Below, piece by piece: positions 52,964 to 60,071 of a DNA stretch of 64,000 bases. Both the position numbers and the translations under genes were made by a program. The notes beneath the pieces were generated by a model. It saw only the letters and a program-made list of their open reading frames with translations. It had not been told where the DNA came from and made no database searches. How positions within the stretch are numbered: the stretch's first letter is position 1; each line of letters opens with the position of its first letter. Source of the DNA: Planctomycetota bacterium (GTDB lineage: Bacteria > Planctomycetota > B15-G4); the NCBI GenBank assembly GCA_029259715.1, contig JAJDEP010000017.1:124001-188000 (forward strand), in the 5' to 3' direction.

Positions 52964-54733
52964 TTACATGTCGACTCGTTCGGCGCCGGGCCACGCGTCG
53001 CGGATGTCGTCGTCGACGCCTCCCTTGCCCGGAGCTCGGGTCGACGGGGCGGAGTCCGTCGGTGCCGCCGGCGGCGTACCGGTTCCCTTTGGACCGCCCC
53101 CCACCGTGTGTCCGGACGGCGCGGCAGCCCCTCCTCCCTTTGCGGCCCCCCCGGCTTCCAGGCGCACCTCGACCCGGCGACCCGACACCTCGGCGGCGGC
53201 CTCGCGGATGCGCGAATGGAATTCCTCGCTGTCGACGGCGAACAACCCGCCCGGCGCCGCGTTCGATGGCACCAGCACCACCGTGTCGCCGTCCAGCCGG
53301 ATCTCGGAGTACTTGGAGAGCTCCATGCGCAATGAGCGTGACGACTTGCCCACCGCTGCGATCAAGCGCGCCGCGAAGTCATCCGGGGGGGCGACGGCGG
53401 GCGCCGGGCTCCCGCGCGGCGCCGCCTTCGTCTCCGGTGCCGGTGCCGGTGCCGGTGCCGGTGCCGGCGTTGGCGTGGGAGCGGCCGGCGATGCCGACGG
53501 GGCTTTGGCAGGCCCACGAGCCGCCGGGGCCGACGCTCGGGGGCGAGCAGCCGGCGGCGCCTTCGCCTTCGCCGCGGGCGCGGGCGCAGGTGCAGGTGCA
53601 GGCGGGGACGCACTTCGTCCGGCGAGCGCCTCCGCCACCGGGGCCAGCAGGTGCAGGCGCGCCAGGGTCAGCAGGGCCATCTCCACCACCAGGCGGGGAT
53701 CGTGCCGCTGCCGCAGGCGTCGCGTCGCCTCGACGAGCACGTCGAGCATGGCCACCACGTGGTCGACGCCGGTCCGGTCCGCCAGGTCCTGCAGCGCTGA
53801 GACCTCCTCCGAGGTGCGATCGTGCAGTTGCCCCCCGGCGGCCAGCACCAGCACGCCCTCCAGGACCTCGGACAACTGATCCACCAGATCGGAGGCCCGC
53901 GCGCCCTTGCCCAGCGACTCGTCGGCCGCGTCCAGCACCGCCGCCGTGTCGCCGGCGAGGGAGGCATCGACGATGCTCACCAGGGTCTGCGGCGCCAGCC
54001 AACCGGTGAGGCGCTGAAGGTCCTCGAAGGAGGGCTGGCCGTCGCCGTAGGTGATCAACTGGTCGAGCAGCGAGAGCCCGTCCCTCAGGCTCCCGCGTGC
54101 GTGCCGCGCCACGCCCGCCAGCACCTCATCAGGGACCTGCACCGCTTCTTGCTCGCAGATGTCCGCCAGCCGCGCACGGATCTGGATCGCCGTGAGCCTG
54201 CGGAAGTCGAACTGCTGGCAGCGTGAGCGGATCGTCTCGGGGACCTTGAGCGGCTCGGTCGTGCACAGCACGAACTTGGCGTGATCCGGCGGCTCCTCCA
54301 GGGTCTTCAACAGGGCGTTGAAGGCGGAGGTCGAGAGCATGTGCACCTCGTCGACGATGTAGATGCGATAGCGGGCCTCGACCGGGCGGAAGCGCAGGTT
54401 CTCGATCAGGTCGCGGACGTTCTCGACCTTGTTGTGGGAGGCGCCGTCGATCTCGACCACGTCGAGGCAATCGCCCCCCTCGTCGATCCCTTTGCAGACC
54501 GCGCAAGTGCCGCAGGGCTCGGCGCCCTCGCCCTGCAGGCAGTCGAGCGACTTGGCGAGGATGCGCGCCATGGACGTCTTGCCGACGCCTCGCGGGCCGG
54601 AGAACAGGTACGCCGGCGCCACGCGTCCCTGGCTGATGGCGCGCTCGAGGACGATGCCGGTCTCGTCCTGGCCGACCACGTCGCGGAAGACCCGAGGGCG
54701 GTAGCGCGTGGCGAGAACGGTGTAGGCAGCCAT
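52964..54733 (-). CDS. dnaX: DNA polymerase III subunits gamma/tau
   Basis: Clamp-loader ATPase. 589 residues. AAA+ core: VLATRYRPRVFRDVVGQDE, Walker A GPRGVGKTS (46-54), zinc Cys65, 74, 77, 80, IVDEVHMLSTSAFNALLKTL (Walker B), sensor CTTEPLKVPETIRSRCQ. Domain III follows to about 365. The tau part begins with a long Ala/Pro/Lys linker (about 375-470) containing a hexanucleotide repeat, then a compact domain (SRSLRMELSKYSEIRLDGDT) and a disordered tail. I see no obvious slippery heptamer for gamma frameshifting. SRP RNA lies directly upstream, ybaB-recR downstream. Confidence 0.96.
   Translation of the reverse strand: MAAYTVLATRYRPRVFRDVVGQDETGIVLERAISQGRVAPAYLFSGPRGVGKTSMARILAKSLDCLQGEGAEPCGTCAVCKGIDEGGDCLDVVEIDGASHNKVENVRDLIENLRFRPVEARYRIYIVDEVHMLSTSAFNALLKTLEEPPDHAKFVLCTTEPLKVPETIRSRCQQFDFRRLTAIQIRARLADICEQEAVQVPDEVLAGVARHARGSLRDGLSLLDQLITYGDGQPSFEDLQRLTGWLAPQTLVSIVDASLAGDTAAVLDAADESLGKGARASDLVDQLSEVLEGVLVLAAGGQLHDRTSEEVSALQDLADRTGVDHVVAMLDVLVEATRRLRQRHDPRLVVEMALLTLARLHLLAPVAEALAGRSASPPAPAPAPAPAAKAKAPPAARPRASAPAARGPAKAPSASPAAPTPTPAPAPAPAPAPETKAAPRGSPAPAVAPPDDFAARLIAAVGKSSRSLRMELSKYSEIRLDGDTVVLVPSNAAPGGLFAVDSEEFHSRIREAAAEVSGRRVEVRLEAGGAAKGGGAAAPSGHTVGGGPKGTGTPPAAPTDSAPSTRAPGKGGVDDDIRDAWPGAERVDM
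53434..53467 (-). repeat. Hexanucleotide tandem repeat (CCGGTG)x5.7 in dnaX
   Basis: Five and two-thirds perfect units in the linker of dnaX, encoding an Ala-Pro run. Unit gain or loss keeps the frame. A related GCAGGTGCAGGT-type run lies at about 53575-53605 in the same linker. Confidence 0.9.
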
Positions 54734-54798
54734 GGTGTCACCCCGGGCGGGCGTGGGGACGTCCGCGCGCGCCGCAGACGACCGTGTGCCGGCGCGCG

Positions 54799-54915
54799 GG
54801 TGCCGTTTCCACGAGACGATGAACGCACAACGGAAGCATCGCTTAGGGCTGCTCCCGTCAGGGCCTGACCCGGTTCACGCGTTCCGTTCGCGTCCGGCCC
54901 CGTGGAAACGACACC
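54799..54915 (-). ncRNA. ffs: Signal recognition particle RNA, bacterial small type (4.5S)
   Basis: Read on the minus strand, the core GUGAACCGGGUCAGG-CCC-UGAC-GGG-AGCAGCCC-UAAGC matches the SRP RNA domain IV. The symmetric loop (GUCAGG opposite AGCAGC) and the closing stem are conserved, and the apical tetraloop is UGAC, of the URRC type, where E. coli has GGAA. The ends pair over 15 bases (54915-54901 with 54799-54813, GUGUCGUUUCCACG with CGUGGAAACGGCAC, one G-U pair), giving a hairpin of about 115 bases. Position directly upstream of dnaX and near a tRNA-Ser is the classic ffs context. End points are estimated from the stem. Confidence 0.88.
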
Positions 54916-54932
54916 GGCGCGCCGTCGAGCCC

Positions 54933-54961
54933 ATCATCCTCGCGATGGCGACGAGGGGCAA
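54933..54961 (-). promoter_or_regulatory. Sigma70-like promoter for SRP RNA
   Basis: Minus-strand TTGCCC (54961-54956), 17-base spacer, GATGAT (54938-54933). Predicted start near 54926, about ten bases before the paired 5' end of the RNA. Lies between the tRNA-Ser(CGA) gene and ffs. Confidence 0.4.
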
Positions 54962-54985
54962 CCCGGGAGGTCCCCGAGGGGTCGA

Positions 54986-55073
<88 letters not shown>

Positions 55074-55139
55074 GTTTGCTGATCCTCCGACCGCCGTGCG
55101 GACTCCCGGCCCTGTCCCGACGCCAACGCGTTGCGGACC

Positions 55140-55229
55140 TGGCGGAGAGAGAGGGATTCGAACCCTCGGAACGGTTGCCCGTTCACTTGCTTTCCAAGCA
55201 AGCACAATCGACCACTCTGTCATCTCTCC
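55140..55229 (-). tRNA. tRNA-Ser (anticodon GGA)
   Basis: 90 bases with CCA encoded. Acceptor GGAGAGA/UCUCUCC, discriminator G. Anticodon stem CUUGC/GCAAG with loop UUGGAAA, anticodon GGA (codons UCC/UCU). The long variable arm pairs AACGG with CCGUU. T arm GAGGG-UUCGAAU-CCCUC. A CATAAT hexamer about 30 bases upstream on the minus strand could be a -10 box but has no matching -35. Confidence 0.96.
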
Positions 55230-55325
55230 GCGACCGGTCCGCCGACTCGCGACGAAGGGCTCGGCCAGGAGCGGCGCATTATGCCGACGACGCCAGCCGA
55301 AAGGGAGACGTCTCACCCCGACGCC

Positions 55326-55901
55326 TCAATCCTGCGGCCGGGCTCCCGGCGGGTCGTGGCCCGGGCCGGGGGCCTGACCACCCTCCGTCGGCGGTCGCTC
55401 GGGTGCCGCCACCGCGCGGCGCCGCGCGCGGAAGAATTCGGTCAGCAGCCGGCCGCACTCCGCGGCCCGCCGGGGCGACACCAGCGTCACCCGGTGGTTG
55501 AGGCGAGGGTCGCTCACGATGTCCCTGAGTGATCCGCAGGCGCCGGCCTTGGGGTCGGTGGCCCCGAAGACCAGCCAGGTCGGACGGGCGAGGACGATGG
55601 CACCGGCGCACATGGCGCAGGGTTCGAGGGTCACGGCCAAAAGGCTGCCCTCGGGGAGGCGCGTCCGGCCGACGGCGGCGCACGCTGCCGACAGTGCCAG
55701 CCGCTCGGCGTGAGCCGTCGGGTCGTTGAGCGTCTCGGTCAGGTTGTGTGACTCGCCCAGGACGTCGCCACCGCTCGACAGGACCACGGCCCCCACCGGG
55801 ACCTCATCCTGCTCGATGGCACGCCGAGCGAGTTCGAGCGCCCGCTCCATGGCCTGATCGGCAAGCCCCGCGGGCGGTTGCGGTAAGGAATCGCCGTTCA
55901 T
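55326..55901 (-). CDS. tadA: tRNA-specific adenosine-34 deaminase
   Basis: Converts A34 to inosine in tRNA-Arg(ACG). 191 residues, slightly longer than E. coli TadA (167) because of a Pro/Gly-rich tail. Catalytic motifs: HAE at 64-66 (His64 zinc, Glu66 proton shuttle), PCAMC at 94-98 (Cys95, Cys98 zinc), EVPVGAVV, SHNLTETLNDPTAHAE, and FGATDPKAGACGS. The tRNA-Arg(ACG) gene lies 93 bases upstream on the same strand. The C-terminal tail ends PPGARPQD. Confidence 0.95.
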   Translation of the reverse strand: MNGDSLPQPPAGLADQAMERALELARRAIEQDEVPVGAVVLSSGGDVLGESHNLTETLNDPTAHAERLALSAACAAVGRTRLPEGSLLAVTLEPCAMCAGAIVLARPTWLVFGATDPKAGACGSLRDIVSDPRLNHRVTLVSPRRAAECGRLLTEFFRARRRAVAAPERPPTEGGQAPGPGHDPPGARPQD

Positions 55902-55994
55902 GCCCTGTCCCTGTTGGACCGCCGCTCATGGGTCGCCAAACGGGGCCGGGAGTTATCCACGGGTTCTCCCCGGAGCGGGCTGCTCCCTCGACGC

Positions 55995-56071
<77 letters not shown>

Positions 56072-56094
56072 ACGTACATCGAGTGAAGGGCACG

Positions 56095-56123
56095 AAGAAA
56101 CAATCCCGCGACCAGGATGTCAA
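56095..56123 (-). promoter_or_regulatory. Sigma70-like promoter for tRNA-Arg and tadA
   Basis: Minus-strand perfect TTGACA (56123-56118), 17-base spacer, TTTCTT (56100-56095). Predicted start near 56088, 17 bases before the tRNA 5' end. The -10 is weak, so moderate confidence. Confidence 0.42.
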
Positions 56124-56544
56124 CGGCCCCACCTCTCTCCAATCTCAGAACGACGCCGTTGTCGGGTGTTGCGCCGATAAATTTCGCTGGTTTTGAAGTT
56201 TTTTTTCAATGGGACCCGAGCGACTTCCTGCCGGTCTTGCGCAAGCGCACCCGTCGGTGCGGAAAACCGTTCCCTGACGGGGCGGAAGAGATCATGCGCG
56301 CATAAACCCCTATATTTATGGCGCTAACGAACACCCTGGCACGACGCGGCCACCCTGCGCTCGCGTCGACTTCCCACGCGACAACGTGTTGCCGTGCGAC
56401 CACCGACAACGGCGAATCACGCGCGAACCGACGCCCACACTGCGTCGCGCCCTTCATTCACGCATGGGCACACCGATATTCCGAGTGAATGGGGGCGTGC
56501 GTCCCCGGAACACGTTTCTGCGTGCACGCAGGGAGAACGGAAAC
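56124..56544. other. Non-coding leader region upstream of the pentad-repeat gene
   Basis: About 420 bases without a credible gene, noticeably richer in A/T than the rest of the window. Notable stretches: GATAAATTTCG at 56177, a T-tract flanked by TTGAA and TTCAA (56196-56211), and CATAAACCCCTATATTTATG (56301-56320), which has a TATATT that could be a -10 box but no matching -35. It must hold the promoter of the histone-like gene; an exact site is not certain. Confidence 0.4.
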
Positions 56545-56784
56545 ATGGCAAAGAAGGCCAGCAGGAAGAAGGCGACTCGCAAGAAAGCGACTCGCAAGAA
56601 GGCTACGCGTAGGAAGGCCACTCGCAAGAAGGCCACGCGTAAGAAGGCCACTCGCAAGAAGGCCACGCGTAAGAAGGCCACGCGTAAGAAGGCCACGCGT
56701 AAGAAGGCCACGCGCAAGAAGGCCACGCGCAAGAAGGCCACGCGTAAGAAGGCCACTCGCAAGAAGGCTGCGCGTCGTCGCTGA
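56545..56784 (+). CDS. Histone-H1-like Lys/Ala/Arg pentad-repeat protein
   Basis: 79 residues: MAKKAS, fourteen five-residue units (R-K/R-K-A-T, the last RKKAA) and RRR. Nearly half the residues are Lys or Arg, with no hydrophobic core, like the C-terminal tails of eukaryotic H1 and of bacterial H1-like proteins (HctA/HctB, AlgP/AlgR3), which bind and compact DNA. Start at 56545 is preceded by GGGAGAACGGAAAC. In-frame upstream ATGs give unrelated sequence. A strong terminator follows 22 bases after the stop, so it is a single-gene unit. A nucleoid-packing role is inferred from composition. Confidence 0.85.
   Translation: MAKKASRKKATRKKATRKKATRRKATRKKATRKKATRKKATRKKATRKKATRKKATRKKATRKKATRKKATRKKAARRR
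56563..56772 (+). repeat. 15-base tandem repeat, 14 units, coding for RKKAT
   Basis: Fourteen 15-base units within the histone-like gene, of the form CGYAAGAAGGCCACK, differing mainly at third positions and in the ACG/ACT codon. Low divergence suggests recent unit duplication; copy number could vary between strains without breaking frame. Confidence 0.95.
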
Positions 56785-56805
56785 CGCCATCTGACTTGCG
56801 CTGAA

Positions 56806-56846
56806 CGGGCGCCTCCGGACCCCCGGAGGCGCCCGTTTCTGTTTCT
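56806..56846 (+). terminator. Rho-independent terminator after the histone-like gene
   Basis: A perfect 13-bp GC-rich stem (56806-56818 with 56823-56835) with a four-base loop, followed by TTTCTGTTTCT. It separates the plus-strand gene from the convergent HAD gene, whose stop is 41 bases further on; the hairpin may serve both strands although the T-tract favours plus. Confidence 0.85.
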
Positions 56847-56886
56847 GCGCAGCGCCCCGGCCCCAACGGGGCCCCGCCGTCGCACG

Positions 56887-57555
56887 TCAGCCGGAGGCCA
56901 GCCGCTCGAGCCCTTCGGGCGTCAGTTCGCGCAGGCTGCGCAGCACCGCGACGGCCCCCGCATCCCGATGGGCGTGGCTCTCGCCAACACCTGCAACGAG
57001 GGCTACGGGCAACATGCCCGCTGCGATCGCAGCGGTCACCCCCAGCGCCGCATCCTCGATCACCACGCAAGCGTCGGGCGCGACCCCCAAGCCCTCGGCC
57101 GCGCGCACGAAGAGGTCCGGCGCCGGCTTGCCGCGATCCACGTCATCGATGCTCACCGTGACCTCGAACAAGGCGCGCAGTCCGGTTCGAGCCAGCACGA
57201 GGTCCACCTGCAACCGCGTGGCCGAGGAGGCGAGCGCCAGGCGCCAGCCGTCCAGTTGCAACGCCAACAGACACTCGGCTGCACCCTCGGTGGGCGGGAG
57301 CGGGTCGCTCGCAAGGCGTTCCAGGCAAAGCGCCAGGCGCTGCCTCAGCAGTTGCTCCGGAGCGGCATCCAACGCGAAGCGCCGCACGAGCAACTCGAAG
57401 AACTCGGCCTCCCCCATGCCGGTCAGGGACGCGTAGAGGTCCGGCTCGACGGCCACCCCGTGGGGCGCGAGCACCGCGTTGGTCATGGCGTAGTGGAGCG
57501 GCTCGCTGTCCACGAGCACCCCGTCCATGTCGAAGATCACCGCCTCGAGAGCCAT
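56887..57555 (-). CDS. HAD-superfamily phosphatase/phosphomutase (beta-PGM-like)
   Basis: 222 residues, cytoplasmic HAD subfamily IA with a C1 cap. Motif I FDMDGVLVDSEP (Asp9 nucleophile, Asp11), motif II LALASSAT, motif III Lys in DRGKPAPDLF, motif IV VIEDAALGV. DVDGVLVDSEP-type starts and the cap suggest beta-phosphoglucomutase or a sugar-phosphate phosphatase; phosphoglycolate phosphatase is less likely. Substrate open. The ATG at 57555 lies only about two bases from the predicted start of transcription, so the message may be almost leaderless. Confidence 0.9.
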   Translation of the reverse strand: MALEAVIFDMDGVLVDSEPLHYAMTNAVLAPHGVAVEPDLYASLTGMGEAEFFELLVRRFALDAAPEQLLRQRLALCLERLASDPLPPTEGAAECLLALQLDGWRLALASSATRLQVDLVLARTGLRALFEVTVSIDDVDRGKPAPDLFVRAAEGLGVAPDACVVIEDAALGVTAAIAAGMLPVALVAGVGESHAHRDAGAVAVLRSLRELTPEGLERLASG

Positions 57556-57563
57556 GCGCCCAG

Positions 57564-57593
57564 GTCATAGCGAGACACCGGCGGACCTGTCCA
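57564..57593 (-). promoter_or_regulatory. Sigma70-like promoter for the HAD gene
   Basis: Minus-strand TGGACA (57593-57588), 18-base spacer, TATGAC (57569-57564). The predicted start is 57557, leaving a two-base leader before the ATG at 57555. It lies back-to-back with the NSS promoter. Confidence 0.35.
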
Positions 57594-57629
57594 GCACGTG
57601 GTGGTGCGAGTCGATTCTCGTAACGATTC

Positions 57630-57658
57630 TTGTACCGGGCGCCCTGCTCCCCTAGAAC
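57630..57658 (+). promoter_or_regulatory. Sigma70-like promoter for the NSS transporter operon, with direct repeats
   Basis: TTGTAC (57630-57635), 17-base spacer, TAGAAC (57653-57658); predicted start near 57665, 31 bases before the ATG. Two direct copies of CGATTCT (57612-57618 and 57624-57630), spaced 12 bases apart, lie just upstream of and touching the -35, a possible regulator site. Confidence 0.48.
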
Positions 57659-57695
57659 CGTGCCCGTTCCCTTCCCCCGTCCGGACCGCGAACGC

Positions 57696-59375
57696 ATGAG
57701 CACGTCGGACTACGCGCCACCTCAAGAGCGCGAACGCTGGGGCTCGCGACTCGGGTTGATCCTCGCCATGGCCGGCAACGCCGTGGGCCTGGGGAACTTC
57801 CTGCGCTTCCCCAACCAGGCAGTCCAGAACGGTCAAGGGTCGTTCATGCTCGCCTACTTCATCTGCCTCTTCCTGGTGGGCATCCCGCTCATGTGGATGG
57901 AGTGGGGCATCGGGCGCCGCGGCGGTAGCTACGGCTACTCGACCTGCCCCGGCATGTTCCAGAGCCTCACCCGCGCGAAGTGGGTGAAGTACTTGGGGGC
58001 GCTCGGCGTCGTCATGCCGCTGCTGATCGTCGTCTACTACGTCTACATCGAGTCGTGGACGCTGGGTTACGCCGCGAGCGCAGTGACGGGCGAACTGGCC
58101 GAAGCCACCGGCAACACCAGCGCGTTCTTCAACACGTACCTCGGTGCGGACGGCAACGGCTTCCTCGGCAACGACACCTGGATCGGGTCGAACAAGGCGC
58201 TGACCTTCTTCCTGATCACCATGGTCGTGAACCTGTGGGTGCTGTCCCGCGGGCTCTCGAAGGGCATCGAGATCGTGGCCAAGGTCGGCATGCCGGTGCT
58301 GCTGCTGTGCGCCATCGCCCTCGTCGCCCGCGTGCTCACACTCGATAACTACGAGGGCCGGTCGGCCCTGGATGGCCTGGCCATCTACTGGAACCCGGAG
58401 TGGCGCGCGCTGTTCGACGAGAGCCGCGCGATCGAGCTGTACGGCAAGGGCTCGGCCGCGATCTGGCTCGCCGCGGCCGGCCAGATCTTCTTCACGCTCT
58501 CCGTGGGCTCCGGCGCCATCAACACCTACTCGTCCTACCTGACCAGGGAGGACGACATCGCCTTGACGGGCCTGGCCACGGTGTCGACCAACGAGTTCTG
58601 CGAGGTCGTCCTCGGCGGAACGCTCGCCATCCCCGCCGCCTTCCTGTTCTTCGGCCTCGACGGCGTGATGGAGGCGAGCAGCGGCAACATGGGTCTGGCG
58701 TTCAAGACGATGCCGCGCATCTTCGAGAACATGCCGCTCGGCTTCGGCGGCGAGGCCGGCGGTGCCTCGGGCGTCGCCGTCTACGGTCTGCTCTGGTTCG
58801 GACTGTTGTTCGTCGCGGGCATCACGTCGTCGCTCGCGCTCTCGCAGCCCACGATGGCCTTCCTCGAGGGGGCCATGGGGATGACCCGGCGCAAGGCGGC
58901 CCTGGTCGTCGGCACAATCATCCTGATCTGCGTCGGTCCCGTGATCGTGCTCCCGGGCGTGCTGGACGAGATCGACTACTGGGCCGGCACCTTCGGACTG
59001 GTCCTGTTCTCGACCATCGAGGTGATCCTGTTCATGTGGGTCTTCCGACCGTCGCGGGCCTGGGGCGAGATCCACCACGGCGCCGACATCCGCATTCCGG
59101 TCGTGTTCAAGTGGATCATGACGTACGTCACCCCCACGCTGCTGTTGTGGATGTTGTATCGCTGGGGCACGACCCAGGCCCTGCCGATCTTGACCTTCCA
59201 GAACGATCCGAACGGGAACGCCTACGACGAAGCGACCCGCAGCGCTGCCTACCTCGCCCGCGCCGAGATGCTGGCACTGTTCGTCTTCTTCGCCGTGCTC
59301 GTCGGGGTGGCCTCGAAGCGCGGGTACTTCAAGAGGGCCGAGACCCTCGACTCGCCTGAAGGGAGCGCGACATGA
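57696..59375 (+). CDS. Neurotransmitter:sodium symporter (NSS/SNF) family transporter
   Basis: Na+-coupled amino-acid-type transporter with the LeuT fold. 559 residues from the ATG at 57696. TM1 signature WGSRLGLILAMAGNAVGLGN, then FLRFP, holds the unwound Na+/substrate region. Further marks are GIPLMWMEWGIGRRGG, SVGSGAINTYSSYL (TM6/7 area) and AGITSSLALSQPTMAFLEG (TM8, Na2 site). About 12 membrane segments. The stop overlaps by four bases (ATGA) the start of a 49-residue protein, which overlaps in turn a 160-residue membrane protein, so the three are one translation-coupled unit. Substrate may be an amino acid. Confidence 0.93.
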   Translation: MSTSDYAPPQERERWGSRLGLILAMAGNAVGLGNFLRFPNQAVQNGQGSFMLAYFICLFLVGIPLMWMEWGIGRRGGSYGYSTCPGMFQSLTRAKWVKYLGALGVVMPLLIVVYYVYIESWTLGYAASAVTGELAEATGNTSAFFNTYLGADGNGFLGNDTWIGSNKALTFFLITMVVNLWVLSRGLSKGIEIVAKVGMPVLLLCAIALVARVLTLDNYEGRSALDGLAIYWNPEWRALFDESRAIELYGKGSAAIWLAAAGQIFFTLSVGSGAINTYSSYLTREDDIALTGLATVSTNEFCEVVLGGTLAIPAAFLFFGLDGVMEASSGNMGLAFKTMPRIFENMPLGFGGEAGGASGVAVYGLLWFGLLFVAGITSSLALSQPTMAFLEGAMGMTRRKAALVVGTIILICVGPVIVLPGVLDEIDYWAGTFGLVLFSTIEVILFMWVFRPSRAWGEIHHGADIRIPVVFKWIMTYVTPTLLLWMLYRWGTTQALPILTFQNDPNGNAYDEATRSAAYLARAEMLALFVFFAVLVGVASKRGYFKRAETLDSPEGSAT

Positions 59376-59521
59376 ACTGGCTCGCCCTGCAGACGGCCCA
59401 TTTGACGCCGCCCGTGATGTCCAACTCCGGCTGGATCTTCATGGGGCTCGCCTGGCTGTTCGTGATCGGCCTGGCCATCTGGTGCTTCAAGCGCGTCCTC
59501 GGGGGCAACCCGAACGGGTGA
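59372..59521 (+). CDS. 49-residue membrane protein, NSS small-subunit-like
   Basis: Short gene overlapping the transporter stop (ATGA, 59372-59375) and the next start (GTGA, 59518-59521). The sequence begins MNWLALQTAHLTP and has one hydrophobic helix (SGWIFMGLAWLFVIGLAIW) followed by a basic end (CFKRVLGGNPNG). Size, single helix and coupling to an NSS transporter resemble MetS, the small subunit of the MetPS methionine transporter, so it is a good candidate for a transporter subunit. The similarity is architectural; I cannot prove homology. Confidence 0.75.
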   Translation: MNWLALQTAHLTPPVMSNSGWIFMGLAWLFVIGLAIWCFKRVLGGNPNG

Positions 59522-60000
59522 GCGCCAGCCCCGATCCGGCGAGCAAGCTGTCCGTGAAGGCGCGCAAGCGCCTGGTGGAACTGGCCCGGGCGGAGTTGCC
59601 CGAGCCGGGTGACCCTCGGCGACTCATGGACCTGCTGGACGAGCAGGGCCTGGCCGGACCCGAGGCGCTTCAGGTGCTCTCGCGCACGACGCTGGCCTGG
59701 ATCCAGCTGCGCGACATGCGTCTGGAACGCATCTGGCAGAGCGGCTACGGCTGGTTCCTCGCGCGCAACCTGATCCTGTTCGGGTTGCTGATGCTCGTGT
59801 ACGCGCTCCTGGCACGGCCCGACTTCGCGGTGATCGTGGTGGGCATGGCGGGCGCAGCCCTGTACTACCTGATCGTGTGTGCACTCGGCCCCTTGCGCGT
59901 GAGGCGCCACAAGTTCCGTCGTGCCGGCATCCTGGCCGCATACGCGGATGACCTCGGCAACTACCTGCAAGAGCTGGAGAGCGGCGACAGCGGCTCCTGA
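59518..60000 (+). CDS. Membrane protein of unknown function, coupled to the NSS transporter
   Basis: 160 residues from a GTG at 59518 that overlaps the stop of the small protein (GTGA). The N-terminal half is soluble and helical, with basic KARKRLVELARAELPEPG. Two membrane helices follow at about 80-95 (WFLARNLILFGLLMLVYALL) and 102-120, then a charged tail (RVRRHKFRRAGILAAYADDL). No family recognised. Its coupling to the NSS transporter suggests an accessory or regulatory role. Convergent with spoVR, 71 bases away. Confidence 0.75.
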   Translation: MSASPDPASKLSVKARKRLVELARAELPEPGDPRRLMDLLDEQGLAGPEALQVLSRTTLAWIQLRDMRLERIWQSGYGWFLARNLILFGLLMLVYALLARPDFAVIVVGMAGAALYYLIVCALGPLRVRRHKFRRAGILAAYADDLGNYLQELESGDSGS

Positions 60001-60071
60001 GAGACACCGGCTGCCGGCCCCCCGGGCGCCACCCGGGCGCGCGAACGCACTTGCGCCTGCGCCTCGGGGCC

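Noticed and set aside
55952-55960. DnaA-box-like TTATCCACG near tadA, close to dnaX and recR
   Set aside because: Single copy, with no A/T-rich unwinding region or dnaA/dnaN genes; not evidence of an origin.
56386-56544. In-frame upstream extension of the histone-like gene from 56386
   Set aside because: Sequence before the MAKKAS start is unrelated and the ribosome site lies directly upstream of 56545.
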